DNA from: Bathynomus jamesi
Lineage: Eukaryota > Arthropoda > Malacostraca > Isopoda > Cirolanidae
Assembly (NCBI GenBank): GCA_023014485.1
Contig: JAJOZX010000198.1
Span: 132,501 to 196,500, forward strand
Direction of reading: 5' to 3'
DNA: 64,000 nucleotides
Shown: piece by piece, positions 15,051-26,204 of the stretch
How positions within the stretch are numbered: position 1 is the stretch's first letter
Layout: each line of letters begins with the position of its first letter
Translations under genes and position numbers: made by a program
The notes under the pieces: generated by a model
What the model was told of the DNA's origin: nothing
Seen by the model: the letters and a program-made list of their open reading frames with translations, nothing else
The model's database searches: none

Positions 15051-15055
15051 ACACA
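13291..15055. other. No gene seen; microsatellites
   Basis: AT-rich DNA with (TA)n at 13450-13475 and 14711-14752, (AAT)n at 13716-13749, and CA/TA tracts near 14996-15047. Frames across the repeats are not proteins. No conserved peptide was recognised. Confidence 0.55.
14401..14416. repeat. Poly-C run
   Basis: Sixteen consecutive C residues, unusual in this AT-rich setting and a likely sequencing weak point. Confidence 0.9.
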
Positions 15056-15182
15056 CAGACAGTGCATGGAACAAGGAACTCTTCTGGGATAATTAAATCC
15101 ACTATAGTCCGAATAAGTAATGGTAAATGACAAATACCATAGTGTATCATAAAAAACTCAGGGGACCATTCTGAGTTCATTC

Positions 15183-15190
<8 letters not shown>
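15050..15190 (+). repeat. Fragment of the 20.3-kb palindromic element
   Basis: CACAGACAGTGCATGGAACA, AAATCCACTATAGTCCGAAT and GTAATGGTAAATGACAAATA match the outer arm of the palindrome at 20297-20991. The CTCAGGGGACCATTCTGAGT tail matches 21000-21023. (TA)n flanks both sides. Confidence 0.75.
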
Positions 15191-15222
<32 letters not shown>

Positions 15223-17788
15223 TATATATATATAATTTAGAATGTAAATTTTTTCCCTCTTTTCGTTAGCTCTTTATCACTTTAATAATAATAATAATAA
15301 TAATAATAATGTTTCTGTGGTCAGCTTTACAAACAATGAAGTGTGTTACTTATTAATTTATGCTGAACCCACCGATTTGACCATGCAGTCATTTCTGTAG
15401 TCTTAAACGTTACAAATGAAATGATAATTGATTTGGTGTTTTTCTGCACGTTTTTACATTAGTTAATACGATAATTAACCCATCCGACAATTTATGTGTA
15501 ACCCAATATTATCGATAATGATAATATTTTGTACTATATACGATAGTTTGATACGATATTTGGTACTGTAATACATAAACTAATTTTGAAAAATCATAAA
15601 TATCCATCGAAAGGGCTTCATATGGTTTAGTATTTAAAGCTGATAAAATTTTATTTTTAATGTTTGCCCGATAAATATACGGTAGTAATACGATAATCCT
15701 TACGATAGTTATTGACTAATCCATAAAATAGTAAACCTACACTGGATACAATTTTTCCATATATTATTATTTATATTACTAAAAAAAATAAAAAAATTAA
15801 AGTTATCCCTTAAAATGTTTATTTATTTAATTTTCTTTAATCGTCAAATATTTTCTTTTATCTTTATTTTCATTTTTGTGTTGTTTCCTATTTCGCTTTT
15901 TCGTGTGTGTGTCTCTCCCTCCTTCACCAAATATCTTCTATAAATAACAATGCATTTTCTTTAACCCAAATCCACCGCGCGCAAAGTAAGTCTGAAATAA
16001 TTAGAGTCCAATATATTCGTAGCAAAATATGGTACACTTAATGGCTGCCGTAAAAACGGCCTTAATTATAGTTAAATATACGTTAACTATTTTTATTTAG
16101 AGTGAATTAAATTTTCTACACTAGGATTTACTCGCTCATAAATTATTTCTGTGTTGAGCTACTCCGCACTAAATCTGGAATGTATATTTATTTCATTTTT
16201 ATTAATTTGTTGTGCTCTTCAAAATATGCGCCATTTCATTCATTTCATATTTTAATAGTGTTTCAATCTTAGAAGATGTAATAAGAAATACATATTAGTT
16301 TTTAACGAAAAATTTCGCTTACTCAGGCACCCCTCTCCCCTATTCATCCCCTCTTCCCCACCCCACCTAACAACTCTCTACTCCCCCTCCCCCAAGTCCC
16401 CTCATTCGGCTCCAACCCCGACCAAATACGTTATAAAGAGGTATATAGTCTGAAGTCTGCGAGACTTTAGTCCACCTGAAAAACATTGCAAACCTACTGC
16501 ATAAAAGTATTAAAATTATACGGTTATTTACCCCATTTCCAACGAAGAACATTTTAATTAAATGTGAATAAACTGTTACTCACATTATAATTTCTACAAA
16601 CAATGAGTAAAACATAAGTTATCATAGCTTTCAAACTTAAAAAGCAGCTTCGTAAAAATATATTCATGTATACAAAGAACTTCAGATAACAATACGGAGT
16701 GGAGTTCCGTATTGATTTTTGGTGACGTCATACATGGTGGGCGGAGCTTGAGGGAATGTTGGGTAATTGGAGAGGGAGGCATGATACTGCACGTGCTAGC
16801 ACGAGAAACACCGTTCTCCCCTTTGCTTTTAATATTGTGTGGTAAGGAAGGAATTATTCTACTACGAAACTCGAGGAAAATTGATGTACATAGCGTATAA
16901 CCTTTTTAGCATAGTATTAACTATTTACCTGATAAGTAGTCCGTGCTCTACATGCTTAAAGCTTGTATTCTAAAGGTAATTGGCCTACTCTTGAACTTAA
17001 TACTTAATAAGGTTTGCACGTTTGTCAAAATTTTAATTACTATAATAGGACCGGTGGTCCATACTTGTATGTCGCTAATGATATAGTACCTAATTCAAAG
17101 TACTGCTCCATAATTTTTATTATGAGCAGTTCGCTAATGAAACTAATTGTCATTTATGCAGGAGGATAGACCAAATTAAATAATTTTCTATTTCAAAAGA
17201 GTTGGTGGATGAGTCAGTGTTTTTAGACAAGAGAAAACAATCTCTTTCATTCAGAAAAGACGTAGATACACCTAGCTAGGTTCAAATATTCAAAGTTTAA
17301 GGGTGACACAGTGCATGATGTCATACAACGAGAGGGACTGAAATAGTTTGATAAATTATTATTATGAAATAGTGAAAGTTTCAATTACCGAGGGATTTAA
17401 AGGTAATTTGAGCGATTGTTACTTTGAGGGGTATAAAGTGTTCGACTCTAAATTCAAAATTTATGGACGAGGAACTCGCACTATTAGAGGGGTTATTTTC
17501 AGTCGACGGGTCGCTTGAGAAAGCACTTGGACTGGAGAGTCTACCACAAAGGTGTAGAACCTTCTACTGCGTATATTTCTTGCTGTAACGTAATGCAAAA
17601 TTCTTTTCAATGCAGAACGTGTAGGACGAAAGTTCTCTAAAGTGATCAACACTAGGCTCAGAGGAGTTTGTTTAATGATGGTTTGATTGGGTTAAAAATA
17701 ACGAGCCAGTAATGGTTAGTTTAGGCATTCTTATTTCTGTATTCTGTAGGTTCTCTCTGTTATTTGCTATGCAGCTACAGTAAAGTTC

Positions 17789-17820
<32 letters not shown>

Positions 17821-17830
17821 TTATATATAT
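15191..17830. other. No gene seen
   Basis: AT-rich single-copy-looking DNA with (TA)n at 15185-15233 and (AAT)n at 15285-15310. The G/C-rich patch at 16330-16430 is low-complexity C runs. No conserved peptide or terminal repeats were recognised. Confidence 0.5.
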
Positions 17831-18036
17831 ATGAAAATTATTTCACGAAAGTAACACGTGAAAAATATTTATGATGAATAAAACCACGAAGGGAAGAAAA
17901 CACAGAGTGGTGCTCAAGCGCTTTCGTCTAATGACATCCTTAAGAACACTGAGGATGTCATTAGACGATGTCATTAGACAAAAGCGCTTGAGCACCACTC
18001 TATGTTTCCTTTCCTTCGTGGTTTATTCATCATATA
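17831..18036. repeat. Palindrome family of 4882-5080, copy 2
   Basis: The tail AAAATTATTTCACGAAAGTA comes first, then arms with ACCACGAAGGGA and TGCTCAAGCGCTTTCGTCTA facing their reverse complements. The junction has an extra duplicated ATGTCATTAGACG block. The copy lies between two (TA)n tracts and is more diverged than the copy at 4882. Confidence 0.85.
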
Positions 18037-18494
18037 TATATATATATATATATTATCGATCATAAATGAGTCCAGGCTCCTTTACATCGATAGTAACTTA
18101 AGTAGCTGAAAGAAATGGAACAAACCAACCGAACAGAATTTCCATACAGTACACTGATCCTCGAGCTTCGGTTGGAAGCTCATCCGGAAGTCATAACCTT
18201 CATGGCTGCTCCCCAGCGTTGGGTGAAAGACTCCAACTAATATTAATCTTTTGAGCGAAACCTTTCATGTTGTATAGAGCAAGTCATATCTGTATTAACG
18301 GCTCACAGTGGAGCGGTCTTGTACAGACCATTTCAGCAATTGTATAAGTTTGGTTGAATTATTACATTTGCTACACAGAATTTATCATTCCTACATTCTT
18401 GTTTTAATGTATTTTGCGAGGCCAAATGTGCTAACAAATAATAAAACCTCAGTTTATTTACGGTCCTTTTACCTATTTCCAATTTTCTAGGAAA

Positions 18495-19315
18495 ATGTCT
18501 GATACTCGTATTCACCATGAAGTGAACAGAGCGCTAATACGCGACATAAGAGTCCAAATACTTACTCCCCCTAAATAGGGAAATAGCCAAAATGAAATTG
18601 CAATGGGGCTCAGAATATCCAAAGAAGTAGTTCAAAGAACCCTACAACAGATGCAGGAACATGGCAATTTGCCTACTCATAGCAGATAAGGACGGCCATG
18701 AATAACTAACTGCAAGACAAGATCGCATTCTTCAAGGGCCCTCCTTAGTAAATGACTCTAAAACACCCCCAGAAATATTTTCAACCATTCAGGAGAACCA
18801 TAGAATTGTTGAAAGTACTTACCATGAGAAGTTTCAAGTTAAATGTATCAATAACACTACGTAAGATGGTAGTGATTGTATTACGTTGCGCGATTGGTTG
18901 AGTTCAGCTGGAGTAGGTGATCTCGTAAAATATGAACACGATGAACTACCACAGAATTTTAGTTCAGCGTTCACTGCCGAGAAAAGTTGTTTTAATCGAG
19001 AAAGAATTCATCTCCCAGCAAACCAGGGACCTAAAATATACTACAGTACTAAGCAAGGCTTACTGGGAGAGGCAGGAGGAGAGTGGGATGTCCCAATTGT
19101 AGAAGTCTCCAGCACTACAAAGTCGCCATTCAGCATTTGTGAAGACAGCTAATAACATTGCCTGAAAAGCGAAGTGGACGAGACTACAAGATCTCTCTGG
19201 TGTATCGTTTATTCCAAATGGCAATCAATTCCTACGAAAAGGCTCTGGATGATTCTACGCCTTCGAGACGTGAAGTCATCATCTATGCTCGAGGTAGTGA
19301 TACTAAATACTGAAT
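18495..19315 (+). pseudogene. Degenerate Tc1-like transposase N-terminal region plus unassigned frames
   Basis: From 18497 one frame begins MSDTRIHHEVNRAL. After a stop it gives an HTH-like ISKEVVQRTLQQMQEHGNLP followed by a GRP motif, then DSKTPPEIFSTIQENHR. This order resembles the helix-turn-helix, GRPR hinge and second HTH of Tc1-type transposases. Stops and frame changes break it. The following frame (from about 18886, LRDWLSSAGVGDLVKYEHDE) is open for about 85 codons, but I do not recognise it. No DDE motifs or inverted ends were found, so the assignment is tentative. Confidence 0.35.
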
Positions 19316-19446
19316 AATGGCTAGTCTTTGTGAATTATTAGTTATTTACTTTGATTTGGTTGTACTATGTCTTGTATTCTATAAGCTAAGTTGGGAATTA
19401 AAATTTCTTTTGTTAAAACTATATGTGGACTCAAACTTATGATTGG

Positions 19447-19541
<95 letters not shown>
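19447..19541. repeat. Long (TA)n tract
   Basis: About 95 bases of nearly pure TA. The open Tyr/Ile frames on both strands here are artefacts of the repeat. Confidence 0.95.
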
Positions 19542-19542
<1 letters not shown>

Positions 19543-19612
19543 CCCTTCTAGGATTCGAACCCAGCACCTCTTGAAGGTGCTGATCATCGCCCTACAACAA
19601 GATAAAAGTTAG
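19541..19612 (-). repeat. tRNA-like fragment (SINE remnant)
   Basis: Read on the minus strand, GGTGCTGGGTTCGAATCC is a textbook B box inside a short stem. The 5' half and A box are poor, so this is a SINE or tRNA fragment rather than a tRNA gene. Confidence 0.45.
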
Positions 19613-19789
19613 TACAACCTGGCATATATTTCAACATCTATGTGTTCAGAAGTGCTTCTGTGCCAACCCTCCCGCACTCGAGGTAATGGTAGAATGTCAT
19701 TCAAATCTGTAGTGTAACATTGGGGACTCAATAGATGGAATATCATGCAAATACACGCACGATGGATGATATTCCATATATACACAGTG

Positions 19790-19838
<49 letters not shown>

Positions 19839-19839
19839 A

Positions 19840-20285
19840 GGTAGAAGAGAGAAGAGAGAGATACACCATTATTTACACTTGGAAAATAATGGAGAAACTA
19901 GTCCCTAATCTTACTCTGAATCCCATAACTCCCCAAACAACGGTGGAAAGTAGAAGCGGTAGACTGTGTCGTATTCCCAAATTGAAGGCGAGACAGGGAA
20001 CATCCTTAACCCTGAAAGAAAATAGTTTTGTAGTGAGAGGACCAAAACTATTTAATCAGTTGCCCAAAGACCTAAGAAACACGAAGGGAGTTGCAGTGGA
20101 AATCTTCAAAAGAAGACTTGACGCCTGGCTTAGAACAATCCCCGATGAACCGGGCGTACCTGGCTATGTGAGGTGGAGGAGAGCGCAAAAATCCAACTCA
20201 CTACTTCACCAGGCCAACTCGAGAGGAGGGGCGACACGCTTGACCTTCGCGAAATGAGAAATCATCACGTGGAACCTTTGTAAGG
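19840..20285 (+). pseudogene. LINE 3' end (family A), C-terminus of ORF2
   Basis: A frame of about 120 codons ends VEIFKRRLDAWLRTIPDEPG after NSFVVRGPKLFNQLPKDLRN. This is the usual C-terminal tail of several non-LTR retrotransposon ORF2 proteins, beyond the reverse transcriptase. The DNA is followed by a GGTAAGGTAAGG-type tail. Copies of the same 3' end occur at 56200-56815 and, inverted, at 57398-57470. It is 5'-truncated. Confidence 0.7.
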
Positions 20286-20296
20286 TAAGGTAAGGT

Positions 20297-20991
20297 TGAT
20301 ACACACAGACCGTGCATGGAACAAGTAACTCCTCTGGGAAAATTAAATCCACTATAGTCTGAATAAGTAATGGTAAATGACAAACACTATACGTAGTTTT
20401 TTCTTTTCATGATGTTAGCCCGAATTGGGCAACGAGTCACTCGCAAAGAGGCCCCAAAAATATAGTTTCCCTCACCAGCTATCTGCAGAGCAGATAGGAT
20501 CCAACTTTGAGACAGGATCTAGGGTTTAGAGCTACACCTAGCCTACAATATTCAGAACCTCAATACAAGCAAAAGACTCGTTGCATTCACGTCCGATTGA
20601 ATACATCAAAGAAAAAGGGGTAACTATTGTATTTTTAGCCAAAAACCAAAACTTATAAAATAAAATAGTTACCCCTTTTTCTTTGATGTATTCAATCGGA
20701 CGTGAATGCAACGAGTCTTTTGCTTGTATTGAGGTTCTGAATATTGTAGGCTAGGTGTAACTGTAAACCCTAGATCCTGTCCCAAAGCTGGATCCTATCT
20801 GCTTTGCAGATAGCTGGTGAGGGAAGCTATGTTTTTGGGGCCTCTTTGCGAGTGACCCGTTGTCCACGTCGGGCTAACATCATGAAAAGAAAAACTGTAG
20901 TGTTTGTCATTTACCATTACTTATTCGGGCTATAGTGGATTTAATTTTCCTAGAAGAGTTCCTTGTTCCATGCACGGTCTGTGTGTATCAT
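20297..20991. repeat. Large palindrome, 325-bp arms around a 50-bp loop
   Basis: The left arm from TGATACACACAGACCGTGCA to about 20620 is nearly the exact reverse complement of about 20675-20991. Both arms contain GTCCGATTGAATACATCAAA, the CAGATAGGATCCAACTTTG type block and ATCCACTATAG. A tail with CTCAGGGGACCATTCTGAGT leads into (TA)n. It is non-coding. Shorter copies are at 877-1101 and 15050-15190. It is a foldback-type or paired-copy element; class unknown. Confidence 0.9.
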
Positions 20992-21244
20992 GAAAAAACC
21001 TCAGGGGACCATTCTGAGTTCAATCCCATATATATATATATAGTTCTGTGGGCACCTCATTTTTGGCAGTCGAAATCATTTGGAAAACCTCTCCATTTCA
21101 TACGTTCGGCCAATCAGAGGGAATCTTATGCCCGAGTTATGCACACACTAGGTTAGGTGGTCGTTCTAGGTTGGTTAGTAATTTCTCACATCACCAACTT
21201 TCGATCAATCAATGGTCATATGGGCATTACCGAAAAATAAGTGG

Positions 21245-21458
21245 CCCTGAAACTATATACTCAACCGGTCAACTCTGGAACAATCTTCTTCAATCCATCT
21301 TTCCCCCTGTCTATGACCTCCACTCTTTCGAACGCAGTGTATCTAGGCATCTCGAAAACCCTGGACTTTGATTTTGGCTCTCTTCTTCTTCTATGGGGGG
21401 GGGGGGCGCTTTTGGGGGCATTCGCCCTTGGTCTCTCTTTCCTGCACAAAAATGTTAT
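21245..21458 (+). pseudogene. Jockey-like LINE 3' end fragment
   Basis: TCAACCGGTCAACTCTGGAA and the following bases match, with substitutions, the 3' end of the minus-strand LINE at 31925-34785. Encoded remnants include TQPVNSGTIF and a GISKTLDFDFGSLL-type tail. A poly-G run at 21396-21408 sits inside. 5'-truncated. Confidence 0.75.
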
Positions 21459-22479
21459 ATATATATGAGAACGTTATTTAAATAAACTTTCAAATTTCTA
21501 AATTTAAGTGACATCAAACATATGACAAATAATGTTATGCAGGTTGAGCACTTGATAGAGTGGCCCTTGCCCTTGCTGGAACATATAACTATTTTTTCAA
21601 CGGGTCATATCGACAATTGAATAAACTAACTTAACCCAACTTAACTTAGGCTTACCTGAATTAACATAATTTAATCTAATCCCGAAAAATGTCGACTGAA
21701 TGTCACATCCAGAGTATGACGTTAACTCGTATCCCATTCCTGTCACACAACTTGGACCAAAGAATGGTTTGAAGTTAATTAATGCGAATTATTTCCTACA
21801 GATCGGTTAGTGTTGTTCCAGGCACGCTCAAGTGAAGTGATTGGTCAGGTCATGGAAAAGATGGTATTCCACGGCTGTCATTCCATCTTTGAGTTGTGTG
21901 AGCTGAAGAAGCATCATTCACAAAAAGACTTCATTTCTATAGAAAGTTGACACTGTGATAAACGAGGAGGCATCCCTTTTGGACAGATGTTGGTGTCTAG
22001 ACTCATTTGGAGAGATTGTTTCTCAAAGGTCCCGTGGGTGAATCAGTATCTTTGTTGATCAGTGATGTCTGCTTTTGATATTACGTAGTAAAAATAATGA
22101 CCTTCGTCTTGCTGTCTTGCGTCTTGCTGTTCTAGTATTCTAGGCCATGTTATGAGGATGACGTCTGATGGTTCTTGTTGATGTTTGAAGGTCTTTCAGT
22201 ATATCTGCTCAGGGGCTTTAGTTTCCTAACCTTTCCGCAGTACGAAGTGTCTTCTTGAATACTTTTGGGTGTCCATGACGCGTGTGAACCCTTGTTTTCT
22301 ATGTGCCCTTCACCCGCAAAAGTACTCTATTCACAATTGTCGTTGTAATGAGTCATCATTCCCTTGGCTAATGATGCCGACTCCTTTCAGTGTCTCACTG
22401 GCCAATTACATGCCCTCATTCAAAGGCAATTAAGTTCCCACGAACTTCATTTCCTTCACATGGATATAGGTATATACTT
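21459..22479. other. No gene seen
   Basis: Moderately complex DNA without a credible frame, terminal repeats or a known repeat. Positions 21620-21670 contain TTAACCTAACTT-like words only. Confidence 0.5.
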
Positions 22480-22572
22480 TACTTTATGTTACTTTATGCG
22501 AGTTCGAAAGACGGTTCAGGATCGACCCGCGGTCGACCCCTCTACAGCATCCGCCTCATTTGCGGGATTTAT
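22480..22572 (+). repeat. Short dispersed repeat, copy 1
   Basis: GTTACTTTATGCGAGTTCGA through GACCCGCGGTCGACCCCTCT to CGCCTCATTTG is shared with 30583-30672. Neither copy codes. The nature of the repeat is unknown. Confidence 0.7.
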
Positions 22573-22985
22573 ATAATTATAAAAAATTATATGATTATAA
22601 AAATTAAAAAATTACTTTTGTAAAAAAATAAAAAATGTATTATCATACGACTTGACGGGGTTGTGGGTGTTCACATCTTACGAATATTTGTTTAGTGCGA
22701 TTCTTCAGTTATGTCAGACATTCAAAAAATAATTAAAAATCAATAGATCAACTTATGTCCATTAAATTTGACGCGATTATTGTAGAAGGATGACACTTTT
22801 TTTTATTCCTTTTTGTGTAATTTCTTATCAATATGGAATCTTTGTCCGAGTTATTATTGACACAATGATGGACCGAAATAAATGTTTTTTTTTAAGTTTG
22901 GTACGGACTTAAATATGATGGGAAGTGAAACAGGCATTAAAATGTTCACCTCGGCATCCTCCAAGACCAGTTTAGCCCGAGTAAA
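22573..22985. other. No gene seen
   Basis: AT-rich DNA between the short repeat and the mariner fragment; nothing recognised. Confidence 0.45.
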
Positions 22986-22991
22986 GATATA

Positions 22992-23030
22992 GATACAATT
23001 TGGTTTCAACAGGACGGCGCAAGACCTCAT
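22992..23030 (+). pseudogene. Mariner transposase core fragment (DTIWFQQDGARPH)
   Basis: Thirteen codons spell DTIWFQQDGARPH, the signature around the second catalytic Asp of mariner/Tc1 transposases. Upstream frames are broken, and the fragment stops at a (TA)n tract. It may belong to a separate, mostly lost element. Confidence 0.65.
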
Positions 23031-23036
23031 ATATAT

Positions 23037-23097
<61 letters not shown>

Positions 23098-23105
<8 letters not shown>

Positions 23106-23293
23106 CGGGGAATGATTCTATGTCTGTTCATCTATACACGCCTAAACGGCTAGGTTAATTTGCACCAAATTTGATATACACACTGAGGGAACCAGGGAAC
23201 GTTTTTAAAACGCACCCACCCCTCGCAGTCTTCCCCTAGATTGTGTTTCGAGGTTTTTTTTTGGGGGCTACGCAAGGCGCAGCGGGCGTTTTA

Positions 23294-23300
<7 letters not shown>
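23098..23300 (+). mobile_element. Helitron-like terminal repeat (tentative)
   Basis: The words CACGCCTAAACGGCTAGG, TTTGCACCAAATTTGATATA type text and a GC-rich ending GGCGCAGCGGGCGTTTTAGT recall the common 3' region of arthropod Helitrons, which end in a small hairpin and CTRR. No Rep/helicase is present. Confidence 0.35.
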
Positions 23301-23322
<22 letters not shown>

Positions 23323-23327
<5 letters not shown>

Positions 23328-24229
23328 GGCGTCCCAAAAAAATGTATACACACTTTAAATAATTATAAAGGCAGTGTTTATTAAAATACATTTCATTTTC
23401 AAAATGTAATAGAATCTACAGACATTATTTAATTGTTTTGTCAACGCCTGTTTTCAAACTGACGTCCGTTCTGGTCCAGGCACTGCTGATAACGCGAAGC
23501 AATGGAATCGCAAACATCACGAAACATTTCGTTTGGTATTTGTGTGCTTCTCGTTCAATGGCTGCTCTCAATTCAGCGACTGTTGCAGGTTTTATAGCGT
23601 AGACTTTGTCTTTTAAGTATCCCCATAAAAAAAAGTCTAGTGGTGTGAGGTCTGGTGAACGCGGAGGGTATTCTACGAAACCCCTTCGTCCAATCCACAT
23701 CCACATCGTGCCAAGTACCACTCGCAATACTCCACTCTTCGGTCCGGATCATCATCTTCATTAATAGCATGGACTAATCTTGGAATGTAACTTTTCCATT
23801 GACAGCGCTTCAAAATGCGTTGGACAGACGATTCTGAAATTCCTACCTCACGACTCGCTTGCCGCACAGATTTTCTTGGACTTTGGTGATACGTTTCCAG
23901 TACTCTTTCTTGCTTTGTGGGGCTTGTCGATGTCCGTGGTCTTCCGGAACGCTTCTTGTGGACATTCTGAACAGTTCCATCGGCTTCAAACTTATCTCTA
24001 ATTCGAGTGATGGTAAGTCGCGTTAGTGGATCTGTTTGAAACTCCCTCCTAAACTGTCTTTGCACTTCAACTGCGTTTTCACACTTCCAGTAGCATTTTA
24101 GAATGAATTTCCTTTGTTCAAAGCTTAGTCTGACTGCCATTATTAATTCTAATGGGTTTAACTTGGAAAGAAAGAAACATCAATTGAGCTATCAGCTGTT
24201 AAAGTGTGTATACATTTTTTTGGGACGCC

Positions 24230-24234
<5 letters not shown>
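23323..24234 (-). mobile_element. Mariner-family element with internal deletion
   Basis: Inverted ends TACAGGGCGTCCCAAAAAAA (23323) and its near reverse complement ending at 24234 bound 912 bp. TA lies at both ends and (TA)n outside. The minus strand carries a shortened transposase. The element is much shorter than the usual 1.2-1.3 kb, so it could move only with a transposase supplied by another copy. Confidence 0.9.
23425..24140 (-). pseudogene. Mariner transposase lacking the first two catalytic Asp
   Basis: Starts [18 protein letters not shown] with an N-terminal HTH, a KRSGRPRTS hinge and a second HTH ([13 protein letters not shown]) down to [14 protein letters not shown]. It then jumps, with a frame change near 23700, to PPRSPDLTPLDFFLWGYLKD and the C-terminus. 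About 100 residues with the first (SDEA-type) and second (QDGA-type) catalytic Asp are absent; the third, in TPLDFF, remains. It is a non-functional DDD transposase about 240 codons long against about 340 in the family. Confidence 0.88.
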
Positions 24235-24268
<34 letters not shown>

Positions 24269-24538
24269 CACGAGGCGCCTGAGCTCGGTCTCTGTCACTT
24301 CTGCATATCTAAGGAACCAGGGTCTTCAAAGAAAACTCGAGGGAAGCCGAAGTTCTAAAAGCAGCGACTGAACGTGAAAACTGGTCCATTTTCACTGAAA
24401 TTCCGGAGGCCATGAAAAGAAATTATATTGCTTGGATTTTCTTACGCTGTTTCACAAAAGGAGAGAGTACCCTGTACAAGGGTTCTTCTCAAAAATAAAA
24501 AAGAAACCTTTCCTATTCCCACAAATATATATAATATA

Positions 24539-24578
<40 letters not shown>

Positions 24579-24634
24579 GCCAAGTTTCATAAAAGTTTTG
24601 CATAATTAAAGTGTCGCGTAATTAGAACATCAAT

Positions 24635-24671
<37 letters not shown>

Positions 24672-24729
24672 ATATATATATTGTGAAATTCATCCCATAT
24701 ATATATATATATATAATATATATATATAT
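24235..24729. other. No assigned gene; microsatellites
   Basis: Positions 24262-24520 have normal complexity but no recognised protein. CA and TA runs fill 24540-24720, and TTCATCCCATATATA at 24686-24702 is a tail fragment of the 6.6-kb repeat. Confidence 0.45.
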
Positions 24730-25599
24730 CAGGACTGGCAGGTCCCTCAGTATCTGGTTTGGGTCCGGTTCTGGGGTCTTCTTTTCATTCTACAGTATGT
24801 TTAAGTGTGGGTTCAGGTCTGGGTCTGACCCAGTAGTCAGTTTTGGGTCTGATCCTGTTGGAGAATGCTTAACCCGGGTGTGGTTTGGGTTAAATAAACA
24901 TAGGTCAATAGACAGAGGTCCGTAAGTATATATTATTTTGTAACGAAATTAGATCTGAAGGGTAATAACAAATAATAATAATAATGAACTTGATGAATAT
25001 CAGATAATAATTATTCATTAATATCGTTGGGTTGCAAAAACAGAACAGCGTCTAATAATAACGATTGGGTAAAAGAATTTCTTTGGGGATTAAGAATAAA
25101 GCTGAGAGCTGAAAATAATCTTTCGACATTGATCTGACTATACGTGGTTTCAGCCAGAGTAACCAAAGCAGCTTTTTTTTCCAGTTCGTCAACTTTTCCT
25201 ATCCACCATTTCATACGATCTTCACCAACGAACTTTTTCGTCCGAATCTTTTCTGTGGCAGGCGTGGACACTTCAAATTCCATATCGCTTTCCTCAAAGA
25301 GGCTACCCTCTGATGCTCTTCTTATACATCCTTCTTATACGTCTTCTTGAAGGAGGGCCACTCGTCATTGCCGTACTGCCAAATCTATCTTTAAGTCTTA
25401 TATTTTTATAAAAGTGTTTACAACCATAGAAAAATATACTTATATGGCAATTTAGCGGTTAGAAGCTAAGGGTTATGGCGTGAGGGCCCGTCTGGCAGGT
25501 CCATCACTTTTAGGTCTGGGTTGGACCAGGCCGGGTGTACCATACTTTCGGGCTAGACTCGGGTCCGGTTCTGGGTCTGAGTCAGACCTGCTAGCCCTG
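24730..25599 (-). mobile_element. hAT-type element remnant
   Basis: Ends CAGGACTGGCAGGTC and, inverted, CAGGGCTAGCAGGTC match at 13 of 15 positions. The flanking eight bases ATATATAT and ACATATAT differ at one position, in keeping with the 8-bp target duplication of hAT elements, though (TA)n makes this weak. The inside holds a C-terminal transposase fragment. Subterminal GGGTCTG/GGGTCCGG words repeat near both ends. Confidence 0.72.
25011..25283 (-). pseudogene. hAT transposase C-terminal dimerisation region
   Basis: The frame includes ATTYSQINVERLFSALSFIL-like text (the translated segment ETTYSQINVERLFSALSF), matching the SxxxERxFS signature of hAT dimerisation domains, followed by NPQRNSF. 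No catalytic core or N-terminal zinc finger remains, so it cannot be an active transposase. Confidence 0.75.
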
Positions 25600-25611
25600 A
25601 CATATATATAT

Positions 25612-26160
25612 AGTTGTTTTAGGTTTCGAAGATGCTGATGAACCGGAAATACGACTCGTTGGCGATTCCATTGTTCGAGGGCAGCTCGAGAAATTCTGTG
25701 GGAGAAACTCTCGTCGTAGGCGCCGTTACTGCTACCCTGGTGCAAGGGTGGAGGATATAACTAATAATGTTGACCATTTTACAGACGGTACCACCGAGGA
25801 CACAACGTATGTTATTCATGTCGGTACTAATAACGTTTTATATTCTAGATCGGAAGAACTGCTGGCTAGGAACAGGGACTTACTAGAGCGACTAAAGGAA
25901 AAAACTAATAAGATTGTTTTAACAGGTATACTTCCTCGAATTATCCAACGTAACGATTTCTACAGCAATAACCTAAAGTCTCTTTGCCAACAGGAAAGAG
26001 TGCATTTTGCGAATTTTTGGAACAGTTTCCACGGCAGGAGGGACTTGTTCCTCGGAGATGGACTTCATCTTAATGACGTTGGAGCTGCGCGTTTAGGAAG
26101 ACTATTTCATAATACTGTCTCTTCTTTTCAGGCTGCCGTAACTCGAACGGTCCCAGCGTA
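25612..26160 (+). pseudogene. CR1-like LINE ORF1 fragment with SGNH esterase domain
   Basis: An open frame without a usable early start (5'-truncated at a (TA)n) reads VLGFEDADEPEIRLVGDSIV and continues to a stop at 26160. Block I GDSI, block III GTNN and block V DGLHLND are the Ser, Asn and Asp/His positions of SGNH/GDSL hydrolases; an esterase of this type is known in ORF1 of CR1-clade LINEs. A run of Arg follows the GDS block. It lies directly upstream of the endonuclease/RT frame, as expected for ORF1. Confidence 0.75.
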
Positions 26161-26204
26161 AATTCCACAAATTTCCCCTGCGCTCGCGAAGGTGTCGCAA
26201 TTAC

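Noticed and set aside
24262..24520. Possible coding piece (AATERENWSIFTEIPEAM)
   Set aside because: The text is suggestive, but no start, splice sites or family could be recognised.
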